Assembly: GCA_002633025.1 (NCBI GenBank)
Contig: NMRB01000143.1
Location: forward strand, 511,726 to 575,725
DNA from: Notospermus geniculatus
Taxonomy: Eukaryota; Nemertea; Pilidiophora; Heteronemertea; Lineidae
Length of the DNA stretch: 64,000 nucleotides
Direction of reading: 5' to 3'
Program-made: the position numbers and the translations under genes
Shown: one piece after another, positions 54,295 through 64,000 of the stretch
How positions within the stretch are numbered: the stretch's first letter is position 1
Layout of the letters: each line of letters opens with the position of its first letter
Notes under the pieces: model-generated
What the model saw: only the letters and a program-made list of their open reading frames with translations
Database searches by the model: none
Told to the model about the DNA's origin: nothing

Positions 54295-57200
54295 TCACTT
54301 GGTCACTTCTTTATCAGACTTCTCTTTATCCAAGTCATCATCTGACAGAAATTCCAGGACTTTTTGTCTCCAAACTTGGAACGGATTACTGGCAGTGTTC
54401 GTCTGTTCCTCCTCGCCGCAACCTTGCGGGTCAGGGTCGTGCGTGCGTCGTGTTAATGACAAGAGTTTATCCAGGAAGTCTTCGCTGTCGGAGCTGTCGT
54501 CGTCGTCATCCTTGGTCGTCTTTGTGAAGGGCCACAACTTGAATGGAGCAGAGTCGACTGAGACAGATCTAGACCTGAAATGACAACAGAAAATTTCATC
54601 AAAAGCCTGACATACCATACTCAACACTAAGCATCTTGCAAGTCAAATTTGTTCTTCTTCTACAAACGGCTTCCTGCTCAACAAAAAATGCGCGGGACTG
54701 GGAGTGAAACAGAATGTTTCTAAACTAAAGCAAAATTTAAAACCCTTGATCCCCAAACAGAGCAAATGTTGAAATCTAGAAAAGAAAACCTCAACCTATA
54801 GAAGCTGAAAGTCAAAATGGTGAGGCAAGAGGTTCATCCTTCAAGATGAGGCTTTGCATCGAAGTAGGGAATAGGGAATGATTGGGAATAAGAACTGAAT
54901 TAAAGGAGATGACACCGACCTAGCGTACCAATCTGAGCAAGATTTGATCCGATCGAGCTGAAACTGTACGGAAAGTCTGCTATAAGAATTTGTTCATCGT
55001 CATGTGAACAGCGGACCCAGATGATTTTCAGCCAGTCCCAGAGGGCAAGAGTCCATGAGCAATGAGGTTCCTTAGGCCGGGTTTACATAGAAGAATACGG
55101 TGTACGGACACGCGTACGAACAAAGGTTTCATGGTCATGAACCCTTTGTTAGGCCTAGTTCGCCCGCGTGTCCGTATACCGTATACCTCTATGTAAACCC
55201 AGCCTTAACTCATCCCGAAGGTTTTTAACATGGAACCAAACCAACAGAAGTGAGTGTTACTGTGCCTGTTCACAGCCCTGCTAACCTCCCATTGGTCGTA
55301 CTGACAGTGCATTTATAGCACGTGAGACAACCCCAATCAGGACAACAGGTTACATCTGTGGTGAGTACTTACATCAGTTGACATACTAGATGGTATCGAC
55401 TGTAGCACCACACTAGGACTATCAGGCGACGACATGGTCATGGATAGTGGTGACAACGTTCCTTCTCCCTGTGACACGATGCTCCCTCGTCGGTACTGCT
55501 CTAACAAGTCCTCGTCCAAAGATATATCGGGACAGATACCACTTTCTGTAACAAAGAGGAGGTCAATAAGTGACATTCTGATATCTTCAAGCTATGGTAC
55601 TGGCGACAGAGGTCAGTCAGTGATATTTTGATATCTTCGAGCAATGGTACATAACATGATTTTACCAAATGCAAGCAGATGGATATCTTCTTTAAGCGAA
55701 TGATCATCTTCATGCCAAAATCAGTTTTGTGAAAACACAGATTTCGTTCACTTTGGAAGGTCTCCTTACCGTTCGATGATAATGTATGCGATCGCTGCGT
55801 TGGCGGTCGCTCGGTCGGATCAAAGCCCATGTTGAACATTCCTAACTGTGAATAGATTGGATGGTTGCTAGCGCCAACTGGATGTCCACCTGCAGCTCCG
55901 GACTGTGAACTAGAATGGCCACTGCTATTGGAAGATGAACTACTACTGACTGAGATGATGGAATGGGGACGTTTCTGGCCGCCTTTGGTGTTGTCGACTG
56001 CCACTCCAGAGATGGAATTTCGTGCCCGAGCTGAAAAAATGATGTACCAGTTATAGTCGACTGACCCTGAAAGCATTTTTGTGCACAAGGAGTAGGCCCC
56101 TCTGCTTCCGATCAATGCTTCCATCAACAGTTGAGGAGTAGCAGACAACTCTAACCTTCTTCTCATAGGCCTCCTCTTGTAAAGGCCTACTTCTCTGGCA
56201 GGTTAGAATCAAAACTACCAACTTACGAGAAAATGGGTACAATGGAAGTAACTACCGGTACGCAATCAATCTTCATACATGTTGACACTCCTAGCCAAAT
56301 GGAATTGTTGCAGCCAATTATCTCATCTGCTTACCTCTGTTTGAAATACTACTGACGTTGATTGACCGATCACTAATGCTGTCCTCATTTGGTTTCAGGT
56401 CAAGACATGGCTTGTTTCCTATGCCCATTGACGTCATCTCAACCATCCGTGCCTCTGCAAACAGAGAAACAAGTACGATATGAAGCCAAGAGCGACGTTG
56501 AAGGTGCCCACGGTATTTCGAAGAAAATTGGAAACATGCCCACATATTATCAGTTATTTGGCAAATTTGGTTGCACAGATCTCTCCAGCAGTTGGGCTTT
56601 AACTGCCAAGACAAGGCACCATCAGTTAGAGGACACTCTGTCCCCAGACTTTTCATCCCCTGAAATTTTGTCCTGAGATGCAGCCTTTGTCGTGAAATCA
56701 TCAAGTAATAGAATGCTTTCTGTATCTTCCTCTCTGAGAACTCACCTCGGTTTTTGACGGCTTGTGACCAGAGAATCTTGGAGATTTCTTTTGTCCACGC
56801 ATTTTTGATATCCATTGTTTGAGCTTGTAAGATGTAGGTCTCACCGATCACCCGCTTTCTGAACCAGATCTCAAACTTATACCCACTCTCACCGATGTCT
56901 TCTGTGAGACCAAGATCTGACGTCTGGAAGCAAATGAAGAGATTCATATCAAGTGAATGCCAATATAACCAGGGCCAGGAGGGCCTTTCTGAAATTGAGC
57001 TAATTGTCCTAGTGGAACTAAACTTTGTGGCCGAGCAAGTGGAGGCCTTTTTTAGTGGGAGTTACCCCTGAGAATCTGACCACCCCAAACCCAACCGCAG
57101 GAAACCTGACGCCCCAAACCTGAGCCTGCTTGAAATTAGCCTTAGTTGCTTACCTTGATGCTGTGTTTGTACAGGTAAATATCATGGCCACTGGGCGTGT

Positions 57201-60200
57201 GTTTTGTCTTGCTGAACACGATAAGATCTTCAAACAGGAATACGTGACGGAACGACTTACGCCGACCTTGCCAGACGAGGAATCGTTCCTGGCGTAGGAG
57301 GCGGCCCTGTTCCTGGAGATTCACCTGAAAAGTAGAGGACTATTTGAGAAATTGGACTCCAAGGAAACTGGCTAGAAAATGGATTTAGTGGTATTGGAAG
57401 ACATACATGTATCTGCTGCGTGGAACGTGGAACAAATTGTACCCATGCACCAACCATCCAAATCTACTCACATCACAATCCTTCAAGGAATCCATAGCCA
57501 GCAGATCGTTGCCATGACGCAGCTGAAACTTGACCATCTCCTCGGCGTTCTTCAGGTCTTGATAATCTGGCTCAGACTCTGGGCATTCTTTGATGATCTG
57601 TTTCAGAAGCAGGGCATACTTGCCCATCCGTTGGACCGGCTTCAACAGGTAACTCGACAGGTCCATCTTGTCACCAAGGTGTTGTTGTTTTTCCTGAGGC
57701 ATGAAAGGTTGGATTAATTCATACACTCAAAGACTTATAAACGACATTTGAAAAGGAACAAGAAATGGCAGAAACAGTGAGGTTTTGGATTGGAGAAAAC
57801 TTACCCTAAAGAAGGCAGCACCACAATCTGCCATCAAGGCATCAGACTTTGGTTTGTTCTTGTTGTACAAGGCATACAGATAGAACTGATTCTCCTGCAA
57901 GAGAAACCAATGAGAGACTAGAAATTGGCTTGTCAGCCAATTTGAAGACCGCCCTTAGAAATTAGGCAAAGTTGACTGATCGAGAATTACTGAGTGGCAA
58001 TGTAGAAAGTTCGGCNAGATTGGATGGAGAGAGATCGATCGAGAGAAATTCAGTGAAAACAAGGAAGACCGCCCCATTGGGGTGGGGCGGTCTTAATTAA
58101 GATAGATCCTAAACAGGCAACCGAGTTAGAAAATAGAAATACCGGTACTGAAGAGTGAAACGACCATAATATGGCATAATGTGACTTACGTGAGCCAAGA
58201 AGTAATGACACAACTGGAATGGGGAGTTTTCACACTGTTCAACCTCGTGTAGGAATTTCTGACTGTGGAACTGGTAGATTCTTTCGATATTGCCAAAGAT
58301 GATGTTACGTTTGCCACGCAGGGGCTGCGGCACGTCTTCGCGTTGGATTTCAGGTAGGTAGTTCTCGACGATGTATTGGAGCGAGTTGACGTAGTCTTTT
58401 TCTGTTTGTATCATCTCTTCCATGACGTGGGCAAGGATTCTGGAAAGGAAATGGGAAGAGATGTGAATGCAACAAACTTGCAGACGCTCATTCAGTGCAC
58501 AGAATCAAAACACCGGCAATAAGTTCAACAGCAAAAATTTCAACCTACCTTCGGCTCTTGATCTCCGCCTCCGTCATTCTGAGGTCGGCCATAGAGCTGT
58601 GATGGTTCAATGTCTTGGACTGCTTCAGCAGGTGGGTGTTGACTGGTACTGGCGTCCATTGTTTTCCTTTATCGTTGGAGTCGGCGTCATCTTCTTCTGG
58701 CATGCTGAAATGGGGAAAATGTATCAGTGAGGAACGTCCCTTTCTCTCACCAATTGGTGCTGGTGCTGGTGAAGATTAAGAACAAACAGATCAGAAAATG
58801 AGAAGGAGATATTCCTGCTGCGTCACTCTTACCTTGGTAGGCTTTCAGAACTTCCCGACATGAGACTCCACCGTCCTTTCCTCTCACCATTTGACCTTTG
58901 AACCTTTGCCACGACCGGCGGCACATTTTCATCCTGTGCCCTTTCACTCATGCCCGTGGCAGTGTTTGACCGTTTGAAGCGATTTTTGTGCACACCACTA
59001 GTGGGTGGTTGCATTTCCCGTGGTAGTGAAGAACTTTTCTTCTGTTTGGAAATATCCTCGAGGGAGACACTTAACTGATCTGACGACTGTCGCAGGCAGT
59101 CTCGTGATGCTCTAATGTCATTTATGGATGCCTCAATGTTGTGGAGATTCTCCTTAGAGTCCCGTAAATCTTCACGAGAGCCGGGCAGACTCCGTGTGAG
59201 ATTCTGTGTAAGATTCTGTAGACTATTACGAAGACTATTTCTCAAACCTTTCTTCTTCCCACTTTTTGAATCATTAAGACTCTCCTGTGATGCATTCAGA
59301 CTGTCCTGTGACCCACTTAAACTACTTTTTGAGCTATGCAAACTTTCCCGTGAACCAGTAAGGCTGTCTTGTGAAGACCGCAATTTGTTGCTAGCCAGTC
59401 CTTTAGGTATCGACGTCGTCACACGATCAGAATAGTCACTAGTGATCATTTCTTCCCTAAACAGATTTTCTTCAACATTACCCAACTTGCTCTGCCGAGA
59501 GTTCAAACAACTGAAGTTGTTAGTTGGGGCAGAGGATGAAAACATTGGGGCAGACGACTGTCCTGCGTACGACCTCCGGCGCATCTGAGTCGGGAAATTG
59601 ACCGGCGTGCTCGTGGCCTTCAAATGCTTCGCCAGATACTCATCATCCGACTGGTTCTCATTGACACGAAGATTCAGATCATCAAGATCTAACTCCGCCA
59701 GGGGAGCAGTGGGCACGGCTGGTGAATATGACCGGAATCCTGGTGACGGCGATTTGGACCGATCTCGTCCAAACTCGCCACTTTCACGTCGTCGCCGTTC
59801 CTTTTTACCCTTACGACAGAAACTTTCACGTTTCTTTGTCCGTTCGTCTTTTTCCAATTGTTCTTTGGCCTTCTGCAATGTTGTCAACCGAAGTTGCATC
59901 AACTTCTCCGTATCCTCGCATCTTGATCGTGCCAGCTTACATTGCTCGTACAGTTTCTCGTTTCCGACCTTTTTCGACAAGCGTAACATCTCGTCAAACT
60001 TCGGGGCAGTGATTGGTGGGTTATTTCGACTGTAGAGCTGTGCACTGGCCAGTAAACGGCTGACCTGCTGGGCGGTGGGCGTGTTGTCGACTTTGATACT
60101 TGTCACATGTTTCATGGCCTCCAATGCCCATTCATAGCACTGCAATTGAAAGCTACCAACATCAGTAAATGACCAAAAGGAATCTCATTATCGTCTGAAT

Positions 60201-63200
60201 ATGACCTATATTTGGGCTCTAGGACTTTTCGTCCCTGGACAATTCTCAAAGCCTATGATTTTAGTACGTACCTTGTCCAATAGGTTGTAGCACTTGCTGG
60301 TGTTCTCGATCCTCTCCCTCGTCTCCTCCAGCTTCGACGTGAACATCTGAATGTGTTTTTTCAACGTTTTCGCCACATCTTTTATACCCGTGGCTTCACC
60401 GAATGTGCCCGACTGGGTCAGCATACTGGCTTCGTCTAGTAAATCGCTCCCTTTGTCTATGTAGGTCTGCAATGACATAAAGAATTATACATTAATAACA
60501 CGTGAAAATTGTAAAACCGTGACAAAATTTTCAAGGCGCTGTCATGCTTCAGGAAACTGCATCTGAAAGTTCCAAAGTGGCCTACAAAGGCAAGGGGGTC
60601 AATATAATGGCATTTGCTTAACGAAAGAGAGTACCATGATGTCTTGAACCCTCGATATGAATTTTCTGACAAAATTCCACAAAGAATTGGATACAGCCAA
60701 CTAGAGTCAGATCTTTTCTCAACCTGAGTAGAGAACCCACCAGCTGGGAGCATGTTGTTACTGGGCCAGGAATAGAAACAAAAGAAGAGGTAAACGTGAT
60801 TAAAAAAAAGAGAGGTTTTTGTTTCTGGAAGGTTCTACCTTCAGAGAACAGCATGAAGTACCGGCACGAAAAACAGAATAGGTATACATGTATTGGATAG
60901 AACATACCTGGAATCACTGTTCAATAAGGAACACAGACCCATACCAAAGTGTTGAGGGCTACGAAGCCCGTTTAATGACGAGATATTTCAACAACTTTGT
61001 AAGAAGTGTGTTGGAATGCAACTTGAAGAGCTTCGGAAGGAATGCTTAAAAACAACAACTTCTGCCCAAAGAATTGGTAATTTAACAGCCACAAGCAGGT
61101 GAGACATGTATAAAGAAGGAAGTATGACCTGAGATGTCATGAGTCTCGTGTGAGTGTGACATCACTGGGACTAGACCTTCTCACGAGAGTATCTACCACC
61201 AGGCCTATATTCCACTGTTGTCCTTGAACAACAAACGGCAACAATTGTGCAGTAGGGCCTACCCTCACATAGAGTAGGCCATTGGTTGTTTACAAGATCT
61301 CTCAGAAAAGTTCACCATGAAAGTAGCTACTTACATTCAGTTCACCTTTTGTAATGAGAAAACTTTGAAATATAAATGGAGTATTCCTGTTCCCACTGAA
61401 ACAGTCTACGCAAACATCACCACCAAACACCAGCACCAGAGAGTAGTGAGTAAACATTACCAGTACAATTTTGTACATAATTACAATTATCCACATCCTC
61501 CTCAAACAGGCCTACATTAACCATTGCAAATTAATCGGTTAGACGAAAATGGCTGCAAATTTCCTGTGTTTCTTCCGCTTCAAGTGAAATTAGATCAAGT
61601 ATTTCTGTGTGACACATTTGAGAAACAAAACAGAGTCTCAATTTTAGACAAAACTCAGCTGTGATCGACGATCAAAGTGGTGCATAGAAAGATCAATGCA
61701 TGAGATTCCCAGAAAATCAATGTGTAACCGACTACACCAAGACCGCAGGCCTACATTTTGGTACCGGGTATGTATAGTTTGCCCTACGGGTCAAGTTAGT
61801 TAAATCAGTTACAGTACCGGTACATTAAATTAGCCTACACAAAGTAGACAAAGACTTCATTAGGTGAGTCAAGTCAAAATCCTAGTGAAATAATCAAGTA
61901 TGTTCCAGGATACAGCTAAGAAATTGATTACAGCTCTTCTCATTAATCTAAGGCATAACAGATTCTGCTAAAATCTTTTCTTTGCAGTTGACCACCTTGC
62001 GCTGATGCTGATTTTGGTCAATGGCCAAATCCCACTGGAATTTCAACCATCAAGTAGGCCTACATTCAGTAACTTGTCTAAAACAGAGGGCCGAGACAAC
62101 AGCTGGCAAAACCCACTAAACAAACATACCATGTGCCAAACGAGACATTGGAATAATCTGAATATTATTTAATGGGATTAAGAAATACAATGTATAGAAG
62201 AATGTTATGTTTTAAATGGATTATCGGTAACTCTATGATCAATCCATGTAATCAAAGAATGCCAGAAATGTCACAAATTCAGGGAAGGAATGGTCTTTTT
62301 CTATGCCTGATTGGCTAACGCCTATGGAGTTCATTCCATGCTAAGTTGACCCAAGATTAGACATTCTCTACCACATTATTACAGGATGACCTCTTGAGGT
62401 CGCTGAACAGTTTGACAACAAAGCGTACAGGAAGCGCCTTACAGATTTTCCAATATCAAAGAAAGAAAGAACAGCCAATGGCTTTCATGACTCAACAGGG
62501 GACTTTTATTGGAAATGCTAAGAACCAGGAACTGAGTATGTAGGCTAATGGTAGCACTACCTGAATATGCATAAGCTCTGTGTCAAAGGTGACATTAGAA
62601 TACTAATTCTGAGTAAAACTGATACTTTTTCTTAACATCATGAAGATAGAACAAAATGTCAATTTTTTGGGCTGAAAATGAAACTGTGTATGCTATAAAT
62701 AGAATAATGAAATCCACAGGGCCATAAAAACCCATGAAAGTGTGCTAAATATAGCCATACAGGTGGAATGAGCATAACTTTTGATTTTTTTGCTGCCACA
62801 TGGCAAGCTGATGCAAGACCAGCAAGCTTTGCCAAGTAGGCCCATCCCCCTTGGCAGCAGCCCAAAATTGTGACATGTGGGCAGTTGACAGTAATTCTTA
62901 CATCTGTCAGATCTTAAAATGCTCATAGTACCCTAAAAAGAGTCGGTCTCACAATTGTTCATCAAAATCTTAATGACCTTACCATTTGGCCCAAGAATCA
63001 CTTCAACAATATCAAATATCAATCTCAAATCTTGCAAATATCAACTGTCAAACGTCAAAATATCAATCTACAATTTTAAGGATTCAGAGAGGAGCCAGCA
63101 ACGAACATCTCCGAGAAATATTATTGATACCAAAGGAAAAGTGCAGAAATTATAATTCCACAATATCCCGGTTCGGTTACGATATGTGACTTAAGGATCC

Positions 63201-63342
63201 CCACGAAACTGTTGTGTAACTGGACAGAACAATGAATGAACCACTGACAGCAAAAACTCAATGGAAAGATGTCAACAAGTTTCATTGACTCACACAGTGT
63301 CATCGAAATCTGGAATATCAAACTTACGGTGTGAACTCCCAT
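54295..63342 (-). CDS. PLEKHG4: PLEKHG4/puratrophin-type Rho guanine-nucleotide exchange factor
   Basis: Minus-strand exons: 63328-63342 (MGVHT, tentative start), 60272-60466, 58833-60139, 58549-58704, 58190-58439, 57805-57894, 57472-57693, 57154-57324, 56746-56923, 56335-56454, 55770-56030, 55373-55545 and 54295-54574. Phases agree except before the last, so one small exon is missing. Order: spectrin-like helices (first two long exons), a Ser-rich linker with a seven-residue SxxSL pattern, a DH domain (QTEKDYVNSL, SYLLKPVQRMGKYALLLK, FQLRHGNDLLAMDSL), a PH domain (FRHVFLFEDLIVFSK, YKFEIWFRKR, AWTKEISKILW), SMGIGNKPCLD, a Ser-rich segment and an acidic tail. DH-PH proteins load GTP on Rho-family GTPases (family knowledge). 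The Sec14-like domain of vertebrate relatives is not seen; it may lie beyond the window or the short start may be real. Confidence 0.88.
55075..55204. mobile_element. Fold-back MITE with TTA target duplication in a RhoGEF intron
   Basis: Inverted arms of roughly 50 bp (left GGCCGGGTTTACATAGA, right the reverse complement with one change) are flanked by TTA at 55072-55074 and 55205-55207. TTA duplication fits a PIF/Harbinger-type origin. There is no coding capacity. Confidence 0.85.
58065..58094. repeat. Hairpin in a RhoGEF intron
   Basis: Perfect 12-bp arms AAGACCGCCCCA and TGGGGCGGTCTT surround a 6-base loop. A partial copy of the arm (GACCGCCCTTA) lies near 57948, and a single N is at 58016. 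Confidence 0.8.
60467..63327 (-). other. Large first intron of the RhoGEF gene
   Basis: About 2.9 kb between the MGVHT exon and the next exon, with no recognised exon or RNA gene. If the MGVHT exon is not real, this is upstream noncoding DNA or contains the true first exon. Confidence 0.45.
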
Positions 63343-64000
63343 CTTGTCTGTGACACATCTATCCTGCCTTGCTCAGCCAACCAACAGAAAGTGCTGAATG
63401 AACACCAGAACTAATCCTCAACCATGCAAAGGCTGACGGGAAAGATTACCTCTTCAGGTCAGAGGTCGCAGCTCGATCAACCAATCAGGTTTGTGGTGAC
63501 TCATCGCAAGTGACGTGGAGGTTTTCACATCATAGACTATTTGTACACAATAGTTTCAGCTGAATAGACCTCAACGTTTTAACACAATAGGCACAATCAA
63601 TGCGCACATGGAGTAGGTCTTCTTGCGCGAAATGGCAACCTGGGCATCTAGCGGAGATCCAGGGTTATTTGTGAGCAGCATGGCTATATTTATCCCAAGG
63701 TTTATTGATTTTTTATCGATCATATTTGTCTGGCCTGGGATCAGGCAAGCACTTTAATGACGTACTGATATCATCAAGTGGGAAACTCAGCTTCCTACTA
63801 CTACCCTACTCACGATTCATGATTGTAACCTAATTATGTTTTTTTAAAAAGAGTTCCGTTCAAAAAATAACTTCGGTCACCCATTAATTAATGGCTTAAA
63901 TATGTCAAAATCAATTAATTACCAGTAAACATCTGTGGCAAAAAGTAGTCAGCTGTTGCATGATCAGGCAACAGACCAATATTTCATCTGAACTCTGCTT
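63343..64000. other. Unassigned DNA upstream of the RhoGEF start
   Basis: No exon, repeat or RNA gene is recognised. It would hold the promoter if transcription starts near 63343-63480. Confidence 0.35.

Overview
This is a eukaryotic, metazoan genomic window. Genes have many short exons with GT-AG introns, AATAAA poly(A) signals and animal-specific families (NECAB, a MARVEL/CMTM-type protein, a puratrophin-type RhoGEF, Link modules). The intergenic DNA is full of short inverted-repeat transposons and of palindromic words such as AGGCCT and ACCGGT. Together with high divergence between apparent duplicate copies, this suggests a highly heterozygous marine invertebrate. I cannot name the species.

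Layout, left to right. 1-1522 (+): last four exons of NECAB. 3427-4689 (-): complete TRAPPC2L in five short exons. 4869-12125 (+): complete SPT16 (FACT subunit), 23 exons, 1056 aa, head-to-head with TRAPPC2L. 14671-16686 (+): DUSP22/15-type phosphatase, five exons, with a CRE+TATA promoter upstream. 20762-22703 (-): MARVEL-domain membrane protein whose exon 2 is tandemly duplicated. 23224-24447 (+): RAB5IF, head-to-head with the MARVEL gene. 26110-27573 (+): an intronless chimera joining the DUSP-ubiquitin-like module of a USP4/11/15-type deubiquitinase to a BTB-BACK module. 28147-35086 (+): a secreted protein made of a signal peptide and 14 Link modules, one per exon. 35089-39445 repeats its last nine and a half modules immediately after a single N and is probably an unmerged allele. 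39446-50100: gene-poor DNA with two further long direct duplications, a 795-N gap, a tandem repeat and several MITEs. 54295-63342 (-): PLEKHG4-family RhoGEF (spectrin-like region, DH, PH, acidic tail).

Most genes are unrelated housekeeping or signalling genes. The two unusual loci are neighbours: the DUSP-UBL-BTB-BACK chimera and the Link array. In the Link array, 13 of 14 modules carry one extra cysteine pair, and the one module lacking it lacks both cysteines, which predicts a third disulfide. One of these cysteines sits where TSG-6 has a hyaluronan-contacting tyrosine. Pairs of duplicate copies also preserve 'empty' and 'filled' insertion sites of three mobile elements.
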